Of a DNA stretch of 64,000 bases, positions 17,607 through 26,249 are shown one piece after another. A program made the translations under genes and the position numbers. The DNA lies in the NCBI GenBank assembly GCA_044449065.1, contig JBIOHP010000004.1:1-64000 (forward strand). Reading direction: 5' to 3'. Under the pieces are notes generated by a model, which saw only the letters and a program-made list of their open reading frames with translations, searched no databases and had not been told where the DNA came from. Within the stretch, counting starts at the first letter, position 1. Every line of letters starts with the position of its first letter. This stretch comes from JBIOHP01 sp044449065. Lineage in GTDB: Bacteria; Bacteroidota; Ignavibacteria; UBA10030; SZUA-254.

Positions 17607-18221
17607 ATGAACGATATACCGATAGAAAATCATTCTCTTTCTCATATTCCGGAATTAACGGTCGATCCGGAGATCTTTCAGGTCCGGTTCCGGCGGGATT
17701 GCACGATGATCAAATGCAGCGCCGCCTGCTGCAAATACGGCGTGTGGGCTGATGTACTGGAGCAGAAAAATATTTTAGATCATACCGAATTAATTCAGCG
17801 GTACATGGAACCGGATATGGAAAAAAATCCCGCCGGCTGGTTTGATGATGAAATTAAACCTGACAGCGATTATGTGTCGGGCAAGGTAATCGGAACGGCT
17901 GTAAGGGACAACGGGTGTGTCTTCCTCACACACAACGGGTTATGCATCTTGCAAAAAATAGAGATGGAAGAAAAGGATCCCTCCCTCAAGCTAAAACCGT
18001 TCTATTGTAAAGCGTTTCCCATAGCGATTGAACATGGCCGCGTTATCTACGACGATTATATGAAAGATACTCAGCCCCAATGCTGCAGTCCCGTTGCAGG
18101 CGGGGATTTGGACGTCTTCGATGTTTGCGGGGAAGAATTGGAGCTTGTCCTGGGTAAAGACGGGCTGAATGAGTTGCGGGAAAAAGCTCAGTTGATTTCA
18201 GAAAAGACCCTTTCCGGGTAA
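17607..18221 (+). CDS. Cysteine-cluster protein, YkgJ/DUF3109-like
   Basis: A 204-aa cytoplasmic protein with the spacing of a cysteine-cluster family that probably binds zinc or an iron-sulphur centre. The visible cysteines are DCTMIKCSAACC (near residues 31-42), GCVFL, LCILQ, YCKAFPI, QCCSP and DVCGEE. The CxxxCC motif plus a later CxxFPI fits YkgJ/DUF3109 proteins, whose role is not established. It is 8 bp downstream of the second amidohydrolase gene and probably shares its transcript. The last third is helical and acidic. Confidence 0.75.
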   Translation: MNDIPIENHSLSHIPELTVDPEIFQVRFRRDCTMIKCSAACCKYGVWADVLEQKNILDHTELIQRYMEPDMEKNPAGWFDDEIKPDSDYVSGKVIGTAVRDNGCVFLTHNGLCILQKIEMEEKDPSLKLKPFYCKAFPIAIEHGRVIYDDYMKDTQPQCCSPVAGGDLDVFDVCGEELELVLGKDGLNELREKAQLISEKTLSG

Positions 18222-18285
18222 CCTGCCGATCTCCCGTGACCGGGAAGATCATCCGGAAGGGTAACAAAGGATCATCTCATGTACT

Positions 18286-21102
18286 ATGTTTGAACGGACG
18301 ATGAAACGAATTATTTTACTGTTGATATTCTTGGTCTCAAACGGTTGTTTCCTTTTTGGCCAGGGGAAAAATACATCTGTCGCGATTGAGAACGGATTAC
18401 TGCAAGTTTCATTTAATAATGATTCACACACATGGTCGTTATCGGAATATGAGGGGGATTCATGGGTTCCCATCATCGTCAATGTGCGTTCTTCCATAAC
18501 ATTCTTTGATCGGGAATCTCTCACGACTGGCATAAGCGGCGGCGATATCGATGTAAGAAAAGAATCAATATCTGATCCTATCGGCAAAGGTCAAAAACTT
18601 ACCGTAACGATCAACAATGACACGGCAAGCTGGACGCTGGAATTTGTTCTGTATGACGGACAAAAAGTTGCGTCTATTGCAGCATCCGTTAAAAATTCCT
18701 CTGTAGATCGCTGGAAACCCCGCGAGTTCAGGTTGCTCGACATGGATAGCAGCGGGTATCTTCAATTTGCGACGAACAACGTCGTTTCCCAGCTCAACGG
18801 TTACCAATCGTGGAGCAACTGTGAAATCGTGCAGGTTGATTCACTTAAATCCAACACGAGTTATTGGTCGAGTATATTTTTTGAGCCGGAGGTCTCCCGC
18901 GGGCTTGCCATCGGGTTTGTGGAAAATAGGAAAGCGTTGAATACGATTACCTCCGGGCTCCTCGATACGCTGACAAGCCAAATTCGCATTCATACTGCGT
19001 CCGATCTGCATACGCTGATTATCCCGCCGCGCGGAGAATGGCGCTCGGATAAACTCATGATTTCATTTGGTCCGTCGCCGTTCACGCTCCTTGAGAGATA
19101 CGCGCAGGCTTGCCAGGTATTCGCTGATTCGGTCTGTAAACCCATGACGCCGACTGGGAGAGACGTTGTTCAACGGAAGGAGCCGGCGCCAACGGGTTGG
19201 TGCTCGTGGTATTATTACTATCAGAATATTTCTGAAGATTCCATTCTCGTGAACCTGAATACCGCGGCAAAAGAATTAAAAAAATCCGGATTGTCTTATA
19301 TCCAGATAGACGACGGCTACCAGGTCGCGGCGGGCGATTGGGACATGAATAAAAAATTTCCACACGGGCACGCGTGGTTGGTGCAGCAAATCCACGATAA
19401 AGGATTTCGCGCGGGGTTGTGGCTTGCGCCATTTGCCGTCGCGGAGAGCAGCGCCATCTATAGAGATCACCGGAACTGGCTATTGAAGGGCGATGGCGAT
19501 ACGCTGAAACAATTTTCGACAAATTCCTGGTGGGGAGGGCGGATTTATAGTCTTGATCCAACAATCCCCGAAGCGCAGGATTGGCTTGAGCGCCTGTTCG
19601 ATAAAATTGTGAACGAGTGGGGATACGATTACGTGAAAATTGACTTTCTCTATTTCGCGGGCGAGGGAGCAAAGTACCGCCGCAATGTTTCTCCGGTTGA
19701 AGCGTATCGGATGGGATTGCAGGCGATACGCCGGGGCGTGGGCGAGGATAAATTCATTCTTGGATGCGGCGCGCCAATAGGCGCATCCATCGGATATGTC
19801 GACGGGATGAGAATAGGAGGCGACGTCTACGCAGGATGGGACGGCGTCCTTCCCTGCGTCAACGCGGCAGCGCAGCGGGAGTTCTATCACAACGCGGTTT
19901 GGTTCAACGATCCCGATTGCCTTGTGGTTCGCGATCCCTTATCGATGGATCAGGCGCGGTTTTGGGCGTCGGTGATAGCCCTATCGGGTCAGATGAATTT
20001 GTTAAGCGATAAATTACCCGCCTTGCCGCCGGAGAGAATGGGGCTTTTAAAAATGACGCTCCCATCCTATGGCGCCGTTGCAGAGCCGCTCGATCTCTTC
20101 GAGCCGCCAGTTGATAACGGACTGACGTTAAGCTCGCCCGATGGTTCGTTAAATTTAAAACTTCCCGGAGTATGGAAATTTTCTACTGTCGATTCAATGG
20201 CTTGGAAGGAAGCCGGTATCAATGACAATGCCTGGAAAGAAATGCCGGTGCCCGCGCACTGGGAAGATTTCGGCTACCCCGATCTCGATGGATACGCCTG
20301 GTACAGGATTACGTTCAAATTTCCCGAAGGGTGGCGGCGGGGACCGTTGAATTTCCATTTCGCTAAAGTTGATGATTGCGATGAAACATATTTTAACGGG
20401 ACGCTCATCGGGAAGACGGGCGAGTTTCCCCCGAACTATGATTCACAATGGCCCGCGTTCAGAGAGTATAAAGTGCCGGAGAATCTCATTAACCTCAACG
20501 GCGACAACACGATTGCCGTTAGGGTGTATGACGGCGGCGGTCCCGGAGGGATTTACAGCACGAAACGGTTGAGCACGCCCTCGGTATGGAAGTTAGAAGT
20601 GGCGAAGAAATATGAAAATTGGATCGTTGCGGGACTGTACAATGCAACGGATCATGAAAAGATTATTTCAATCTCTCCCAAAGAGCTGGGGCTCTCCTCC
20701 CAGAAAAAATATCTTGTCTATGATTTATGGAGCGATAAATTCATCGGTGAAATAGCGGGCGAGACGCCGTTTGGGCTTTCCCCCGCGTCGTCGATGATTT
20801 TATCGATTCACGAAAAGACAACCCGCCCGGTTATTCTCTCCACTTCGAGGCACATCACCCAGGGCGCCCTCGATATTGCCGATGAGGGCTGGGATGATCG
20901 ATCGCATACGTTAAAGGTCGTGTCCGAGAAGTTAAACGACGAGCCGTACCGTGTCACACTATATCTTCCTGCCGGTTTCGATGTGAAGGATGTTGTCTGT
21001 TCAACACCGCATACACTCAATAAAATATCAGATTCAATTGTTCAAATAACATTCGATCCGATCACCAAGTCGAGTATGAATTGGTCGGTGGTATTTAAAT
21101 AA
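18286..21102 (+). CDS. Secreted alpha-galactosidase-like GH36 enzyme with GH2-type jelly-roll domain
   Basis: A 938-aa exported glycosidase. An N-terminal signal peptide (…LLLIFLVSNGCFLFGQ) is followed by a beta-sandwich and a (beta/alpha)8 barrel (about residues 300-580). Barrel motifs include GWCSWYYYY and IQIDDGYQ. The likely nucleophile is Asp453 in YVKIDFLY, and the likely acid/base is Asp513 in RIGGDV. Residues about 625-760 form a sugar-binding jelly-roll like the N-terminal domain of GH2 enzymes (WYRITFKFPEGW; NTIAVRVYDGGGPGG). It probably removes alpha-galactosyl or similar residues from oligosaccharides in the periplasm. The start could also be the ATG at 18301. Confidence 0.88.
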   Translation: MFERTMKRIILLLIFLVSNGCFLFGQGKNTSVAIENGLLQVSFNNDSHTWSLSEYEGDSWVPIIVNVRSSITFFDRESLTTGISGGDIDVRKESISDPIGKGQKLTVTINNDTASWTLEFVLYDGQKVASIAASVKNSSVDRWKPREFRLLDMDSSGYLQFATNNVVSQLNGYQSWSNCEIVQVDSLKSNTSYWSSIFFEPEVSRGLAIGFVENRKALNTITSGLLDTLTSQIRIHTASDLHTLIIPPRGEWRSDKLMISFGPSPFTLLERYAQACQVFADSVCKPMTPTGRDVVQRKEPAPTGWCSWYYYYQNISEDSILVNLNTAAKELKKSGLSYIQIDDGYQVAAGDWDMNKKFPHGHAWLVQQIHDKGFRAGLWLAPFAVAESSAIYRDHRNWLLKGDGDTLKQFSTNSWWGGRIYSLDPTIPEAQDWLERLFDKIVNEWGYDYVKIDFLYFAGEGAKYRRNVSPVEAYRMGLQAIRRGVGEDKFILGCGAPIGASIGYVDGMRIGGDVYAGWDGVLPCVNAAAQREFYHNAVWFNDPDCLVVRDPLSMDQARFWASVIALSGQMNLLSDKLPALPPERMGLLKMTLPSYGAVAEPLDLFEPPVDNGLTLSSPDGSLNLKLPGVWKFSTVDSMAWKEAGINDNAWKEMPVPAHWEDFGYPDLDGYAWYRITFKFPEGWRRGPLNFHFAKVDDCDETYFNGTLIGKTGEFPPNYDSQWPAFREYKVPENLINLNGDNTIAVRVYDGGGPGGIYSTKRLSTPSVWKLEVAKKYENWIVAGLYNATDHEKIISISPKELGLSSQKKYLVYDLWSDKFIGEIAGETPFGLSPASSMILSIHEKTTRPVILSTSRHITQGALDIADEGWDDRSHTLKVVSEKLNDEPYRVTLYLPAGFDVKDVVCSTPHTLNKISDSIVQITFDPITKSSMNWSVVFK

Positions 21103-21183
21103 GTATAGTTTCCTCCTCAACCGGGTTATTCATCTTTGAAAATCGCCCTCGCTTACGGGGGATAAGTCAAATAGATAAATAAT

Positions 21184-22503
21184 TTAGTTCTTAATGCACC
21201 GGACGCTAACACCGTATTCCTTGCTGAAGTTGTACACATAGATGGCGATATTGCCGTAGGCCAGGCCCAGGGTGCCTACGAGCGACGCATAGCCCTCCGT
21301 GGAACTCCAAACGGTCGTGGTGATGCCAAGATCACCGAAGTAACCAGTGATATCACGGTAGCCCGCCAGCAACGCAGAAAATCCGCTTATGTTTGTTCCG
21401 GCTCCACCACTTTGACCCACTGCTTCTAATGCGTTGCCGTCATTGTTTACAAGTGTTGCTAATGTTGTGAATTCATTATTTGATGGTATATGCCAACCGG
21501 TTGGGCAAATACCTTGCGTGCCTGGTGTTGTATCATACTGCATCGCTTCATTCCACTGGTATAATCCACCGTATGTATTACAATTTGCCGTGTCGTTACG
21601 ATAACAATATTTTTCAATTATGCCGTTATTGGTTTGGTTTTGCATGCTGTCCACCATCGTTCCAACGTCAAGGTTTTCTTTTAGCCAGCATTGGTTTCCT
21701 ATTTGTACCGTATGATAAGTTTTACCCGCGTAAGTTACCGTTGGCGTACCGGGACAAGGTACTCCCTTTGCCTCCTTGACATAAATGTTCACCGTTGAAT
21801 CTCTCTTCAATCCGGTGATGAGGAACGCTGTATCCAGCATCGAAGGGTAAGTTGAAGCCAAATTGTACAGCTTTACCGTGAATTGATTTGCCTGATATTC
21901 CGATATCCTACCGGATCGCTGAGTCCATGATCCAATGCCGGAAGAAACAAGCGTCAGTTTTGATTTCCCCTTTTTTTCTCCGCCGAACTGTATCATCTTT
22001 TTTGTTTCCGCAAAATCCTTCGTTATCAACCGGTAGAATACGACCCCCGCCGCGCCACCCGGAGCATACTGCACTTCATAGCTTCCGGGCTCCAACGTCA
22101 GCTCAAGCGACGCGTCTTCTTGCCCAAGGATAGTGTATGTCTTAAGCGAAACAGGACCCGCGCGGGGAACGGTGAATTGTATTCTCGTCGTAGGATTAAA
22201 CGGGTTCGGGTAATTTTGTTCGAGGAAATATCCCGTTGGTAACTCTCCCGGTGGGCGTACGCCTGTTATAGCCACACCGGAAAATTTAACAACGTTTGTA
22301 TCTTGCGCGATAAGCGAATCGATCCTTCCTCCCGATGAATCATAGAGAGCGGCGGCATAATTTTTCACCGGCGTCGAAGTGCCCGAGGTAAATACCTTAA
22401 TGGTTATCGAAGCGGTGGAGGAATACCTGCTTGGGATAGCTTGCGCGTGCATGATAGTAACAAAAACTATCAATGAACATAACACGGTAATAAATAATTT
22501 CAT
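21184..22503 (-). CDS. Secreted FISUMP-domain protein with internal sorting-like domain
   Basis: A 439-aa protein with a signal peptide (residues about 1-20). Residues about 95-170 resemble a type IX C-terminal sorting domain (NYPNPFNPTTRIQF, then GVVFYRLITKDF and ETKKMIQ), but here the domain is internal. The C-terminal half (about 245-439) is a FISUMP domain, named after Fibrobacter succinogenes major paralogous proteins, with typical VQIGNQCWLKENLDVGT, CPTGWHIPSNNEF and VSVRCIKN at the end. These proteins are surface-associated and of unknown function. It is a single minus-strand gene, convergent with the GH36 gene. Confidence 0.85.
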   Translation of the reverse strand: MKLFITVLCSLIVFVTIMHAQAIPSRYSSTASITIKVFTSGTSTPVKNYAAALYDSSGGRIDSLIAQDTNVVKFSGVAITGVRPPGELPTGYFLEQNYPNPFNPTTRIQFTVPRAGPVSLKTYTILGQEDASLELTLEPGSYEVQYAPGGAAGVVFYRLITKDFAETKKMIQFGGEKKGKSKLTLVSSGIGSWTQRSGRISEYQANQFTVKLYNLASTYPSMLDTAFLITGLKRDSTVNIYVKEAKGVPCPGTPTVTYAGKTYHTVQIGNQCWLKENLDVGTMVDSMQNQTNNGIIEKYCYRNDTANCNTYGGLYQWNEAMQYDTTPGTQGICPTGWHIPSNNEFTTLATLVNNDGNALEAVGQSGGAGTNISGFSALLAGYRDITGYFGDLGITTTVWSSTEGYASLVGTLGLAYGNIAIYVYNFSKEYGVSVRCIKN

Positions 22504-22695
22504 GTGGTTGCTCTTTATGTGTGATGAAAAGATTATAGTAGAAAAATCTATGTTTTGTGCTTGTTTCCACCGAGGACGGTGGGAATGAGATTTAAATCTG
22601 GATATGCAGCTTATTTGCAGTATAAAATAACAAGTTTGTAAGGGAAAAACAAACGAACCTGAATTGGACCGTGTATTTTAAATGGCTCTGTGCCC

Positions 22696-23487
22696 TCACG
22701 CAAATAATTCGCCTTTGAATACCGTTACTGCCTGGCCGCTTAATAAAACCCTATCCCCTTCGATTTTCAGTTTAAGAATTCCTCCCCGTGCCGACGCCTG
22801 GTACGCCATCATCTCATTTTTATTGAGCCGCGCTTTCCAGAACGGAGCGAGGCAGCAATGCGCCGAGCCGGTGACAGGGTCTTCGTCGATGCCGGCGCCG
22901 GGAGCGAAGAACCGCGAGACGATATCAAATTGCGGCGTATCGGAACGGCTGGTGACCATGACTCCGCGAACACCCAATCCAGCGAGAAGGGAGAAATTTG
23001 GTTTCAACTCACGAACAATTCTTGCGGTTTCAACTTCCACAAGATAATCGAATTTATTTTTGCCGATATATTTTACCGCGCATCCGAGCGCTTCGATGAG
23101 ACCCGGCGGAGCGGGGGCGGGGCTTTCGGGAGCCGCGGGAAAATTCAAGGTGATCCAATCGTTGTTTCGCTGTGCAGTCAGTTTCCCGCTCTTGCTGTGA
23201 AAGACAGCCATCTTATCGGGAGCAATATATCCCTGCTCCCACAGAACGTGCGCGCTTGCGAGCGTTGCATGGCCGCAGAGTTCAACTTCAACTTTAGGGG
23301 TAAACCATCGCAGGTTGAACCCCTCTTCTGCGGGATGGAGAAAAGCAGTTTCCGAAAGATTCATTTCCATCGCTACGTTTTGCATCCACTCCTTATCGCG
23401 CGGGGCGGGAAGGATGCACACTGCTGCTGGATTTCCTGAGAAGGGTTTTGAAGTAAATGCGTCAACCTGGGTTATGGTAATGCTCAT
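22696..23487 (-). CDS. PhzF-family isomerase/epimerase
   Basis: A 263-aa cytoplasmic protein of the PhzF family, which has a duplicated diaminopimelate-epimerase-like fold. The N-terminal VDAFTSKPFSGNPAAVC and the conserved Glu in LSETAFL (about residue 46) are family marks, as is DEDPVTGSAHC near residue 205. Family members catalyse proton shifts on various small molecules. Most, like this one, are not near phenazine genes, so no phenazine pathway is implied. It is a monocistronic minus-strand gene bordered upstream by a repeat-rich non-coding stretch. Confidence 0.9.
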   Translation of the reverse strand: MSITITQVDAFTSKPFSGNPAAVCILPAPRDKEWMQNVAMEMNLSETAFLHPAEEGFNLRWFTPKVEVELCGHATLASAHVLWEQGYIAPDKMAVFHSKSGKLTAQRNNDWITLNFPAAPESPAPAPPGLIEALGCAVKYIGKNKFDYLVEVETARIVRELKPNFSLLAGLGVRGVMVTSRSDTPQFDIVSRFFAPGAGIDEDPVTGSAHCCLAPFWKARLNKNEMMAYQASARGGILKLKIEGDRVLLSGQAVTVFKGELFA

Positions 23488-23562
23488 AGTTTTTAAAAAT
23501 ATTTTTAGTTATTGTATAGTATCGTGTTTTGTAAATAAATTGAATAAGTCATGGATGTACGT

Positions 23563-23760
23563 AACCCCATGATTCATCATGGGGGTTTGAATATCTCCGA
23601 TTCTTTCGAATCGATTCATCGGTTTTTTCTCTCGGGAAACCGTTGAAACGGTTAGAGAAAAGATGAATATTAGCAATTTTCCCCACGATGAATCGTGGGG
23701 CGACTCTGTGAAATGCGAAGCAAGCCACAGTTTAATTCACAGGGCTAACGCTATGGATGA
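23563..23760. repeat. Cluster of REP-like palindromes
   Basis: The gap 23488-23960 (473 bp) carries no credible gene. It holds a chain of palindromes. AACCCCATGA/TCATGGGG lies at 23563-23587. ATTCATC at about 23613 pairs with GATGAAT at about 23662 and encloses AACCGTTGAAACGGTT. CCCCACGATGAATCGTGGGG lies at 23681-23700. After these comes TTAATTCACAGGGCTAACGC. The combination resembles REP-type repeats that many Bacteroidota mobilise through RAYT/IS200-like transposases. No transposase is in the window. The rest of the gap (23761-23960) shows only AT-rich leader sequence for the next gene. Confidence 0.7.
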
Positions 23761-23960
23761 TTTATTTACCATATTTCTGAAACACAACACGAGGTGTATC
23801 GTCGGTTGCCCTATTGAATAATATAGGGAGAACGGCTCGTTGATGCAAAAACCCTTTCATTTATGTTAAATAGCCCTTTTTTTAATATCCAGGCATTGCT
23901 TAATTTCCCCGTTATAAATTTGCACCTTCACGGAATTGTTTCTATTTTAATGTCATACGT

Positions 23961-24869
23961 ATGAGAATATATTCGCTGGCGATTGCCTGGAACTGGGAAC
24001 ACGACGCAGATTTCGTCAGATGTATCGCGAACGCGTGTCAGTCGCGGAAGATTTCGGTTCTAAATCTCCAGCCCAATAATCTCAATGAGATCCTCGCTGA
24101 GATTCGCGCGGGTCGGGTAACGTTTCAGTCGTTCTACGACAGGGCGTCTGATGACGACGACGAATTTTTATCGGTCGTTGATGCGATCAAAAACCACGAC
24201 ATCGTCATCATCAACCCGCACTCCTTTGCCGAACGGGCAAAAGATAAAGCCGCGATGCACGGTGAATTATCGGCTGCCGGTCTTCGTGTTCCATTTACCA
24301 TTATTATTCCGCCGTATAACAGGAACCCGCAGCTCGACGTGGATGAACACGCGCTTGAAAAACTACGGAGACCTTTTGTTATTAAACCGGCGGTCACCAC
24401 CGGCGGCGGTACCGGCGTTATCCTCCGCGCGGAGTCGTTGCAGGACGTTATAGATACGCGGCAGCATCATAAAGACGATAAATATCTACTACAGGAACAA
24501 ATTCGTCCCGTTCTCCTTGATGGCGGCAGAGCCTGGTTCCGGGTATTTTATGCTTTTGGGGAAACAATCATTTGTTGGTGGGATGATAGAACGCATATTT
24601 ACCGCGATTGTCTCATTGCAGAAGAGAAGCAGTTCGGGTTGACGGAATTGCGAACCATCATCCTGAAAATTCAAGCGATATGCAATCTTGATTTTTTTTC
24701 CTCCGAGATTGCCCTGAACGCCGAGGGAAATTTCATCGTGATAGATTATGTGAATGAAATATGCGATATGCGTTTTCAATCCAGGTTCGAGGACGGCGTT
24801 CCCGATGCAGTCGTTCACCGTATTGTTAATTTATTAGTCGACCACATTGCCGCAAAAATTGCTGTTTGA
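23961..24869 (+). CDS. ATP-grasp fold protein
   Basis: A 302-aa cytoplasmic protein with ATP-grasp features. A pre-ATP-grasp domain occupies about residues 1-105. It is followed by RRPFVIKPAVTTGGGTGV (ATP-binding Lys and glycine loop, about residues 135-152) and DKYLLQEQI. A metal-binding end reads SSEIALNAEGNFIVIDYVNE, where the Glu and the final D-x-x-N-E match the usual Mg ligands. Relatives include glutathione synthetase and RimK-like ligases, which join an acid to an amine. The substrate is unknown. It lies 54 bp upstream of glgC and may share its transcript, but no link to glycogen is established for this family. Confidence 0.8.
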   Translation: MRIYSLAIAWNWEHDADFVRCIANACQSRKISVLNLQPNNLNEILAEIRAGRVTFQSFYDRASDDDDEFLSVVDAIKNHDIVIINPHSFAERAKDKAAMHGELSAAGLRVPFTIIIPPYNRNPQLDVDEHALEKLRRPFVIKPAVTTGGGTGVILRAESLQDVIDTRQHHKDDKYLLQEQIRPVLLDGGRAWFRVFYAFGETIICWWDDRTHIYRDCLIAEEKQFGLTELRTIILKIQAICNLDFFSSEIALNAEGNFIVIDYVNEICDMRFQSRFEDGVPDAVVHRIVNLLVDHIAAKIAV

Positions 24870-24923
24870 TAATTCGTTGAAGCTACTTAGTATAAAAAGC
24901 GCAAATAGAATCTTGAAATCATC

Positions 24924-26210
24924 ATGAACAAAGTGCTGGCTCTGATATTGGGCGGCGGACAGGGGACACGCCTCTACCCGCTGACGAAACTCCGGGCAAA
25001 GCCCGCCATACCGCTCGCCGGAAAATACCGCCTCATCGATATTCCGGTAAGCAATTGTATAAACTCGGGCATTCTGAAAATATACGTGCTCACGCAGTTC
25101 AACTCTGCCTCGCTTAACGCCCATATCAACACCACATACCGTTTCTCCCCGTTTAGCACAGGTTTTGTGGAGGTTATTGCCGCCCAGCAAACTCCGACAA
25201 ATCCCCACTGGTTTCAAGGAACAGCCGACGCGGTGAGAAAATCGTTATGGTTCACCGAGCGATTCAAGATGGATGAGTATCTCATTCTTTCCGGCGACCA
25301 TCTTTACCGGATGGACTACCGCACATTCCTGAAACATCACCGGTCGCTCAACGCCGATGTTACGATTTCAGTAATTCCCGTTTCAGAAAACCAGGCGCCC
25401 GCTTTCGGGATACTCAAAATCGACGATAACTTTAAGATCGTTGATTTTAAAGAGAAGCCCCGCGGCGAACAATTAACTTCGATGAAGGTTGATGCAAACC
25501 GTTTCGGTAGCGGGGAAAATTCCAGCGAAAAACCGTATCTCGGTTCGATGGGGATTTACATTTTCAAACGAAAAGTGCTTGAAGATCTGCTTGTGCAGTA
25601 TCCCGATTTTGCGGATTTTGGCAAGGACTTGATTCCCCAGGCAATCAAAAAATTAAATGTGTGCGCATACGTCTTTCGCGGCTATTGGGAAGATATCGGC
25701 ACAATCGAAACTTTTTATAAAGCGAATCTTTCGCTTGTGAAGCAGCCAAATCCCGATTTTAGTTTCTATGACGAGGTATCTCCGATCTTCACCCGTCCCC
25801 GTTTTTTACCGCCGAGCAAAATTCTCGATTGCAAGATCGAAGAGACGATGGTGTGCGACGGATGCATCCTGAAGGGTTCGCACATCCGGAATTCCATTAT
25901 TGGCATCCGGTCAAGAATAGAAGATCGCTGCGTCATTGAGAACAGCTTATTAATGGGCGCCGATTATTATCAATCTGCTGAAGAACGGGCGGAGGATATT
26001 TCTGTAGAAAAAATACCAATGGGTATCGGCGAAAATTCGGTTATCCGCAATGCCATTATTGATAAGAATGCGTGCATAGGGAAAAATGTTCAGATTATCA
26101 ATAAAGACAATGTCCAGCACCTCATTCGGGAGAAGGAGGGTTACTGGATCCAGAATGGCATTATCACGGTGATGAAAGGAGCCGTCATACCCGATAACGC
26201 AATGCTCTAA
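24924..26210 (+). CDS. glgC: Glucose-1-phosphate adenylyltransferase
   Basis: Makes ADP-glucose from ATP and glucose 1-phosphate, the committed step of bacterial glycogen synthesis. At 428 aa it has the usual length. The nucleotide-binding signature is LGGGQGTRLYPLTKLRAKPA (about 9-28), followed by YRLIDIPVSNCINSG. The FQGTADAVRKS, LSGDHLYRMDY and EKPRGEQ motifs are present. The C-terminal third is a left-handed beta-helix of hexapeptide repeats (SHIRNSIIG, CVIENSLLMG). The fructose-bisphosphate-type regulatory region cannot be judged by eye. The glycogen synthase gene follows after 39 bp, so the two form an operon. Confidence 0.95.
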   Translation: MNKVLALILGGGQGTRLYPLTKLRAKPAIPLAGKYRLIDIPVSNCINSGILKIYVLTQFNSASLNAHINTTYRFSPFSTGFVEVIAAQQTPTNPHWFQGTADAVRKSLWFTERFKMDEYLILSGDHLYRMDYRTFLKHHRSLNADVTISVIPVSENQAPAFGILKIDDNFKIVDFKEKPRGEQLTSMKVDANRFGSGENSSEKPYLGSMGIYIFKRKVLEDLLVQYPDFADFGKDLIPQAIKKLNVCAYVFRGYWEDIGTIETFYKANLSLVKQPNPDFSFYDEVSPIFTRPRFLPPSKILDCKIEETMVCDGCILKGSHIRNSIIGIRSRIEDRCVIENSLLMGADYYQSAEERAEDISVEKIPMGIGENSVIRNAIIDKNACIGKNVQIINKDNVQHLIREKEGYWIQNGIITVMKGAVIPDNAML

Positions 26211-26249
26211 CGGGCGAATCAGATGAATTAAAAGTTGAAGGGGTGTACG

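Noticed and set aside
22696..23487. Phenazine biosynthesis
   Set aside because: PhzF relatives are widespread and usually unrelated to phenazine; no other phz gene is present.
23488..23960. CRISPR-like array
   Set aside because: The repeats are palindromes of different sequence and spacing, with no regular spacer pattern and no cas genes.
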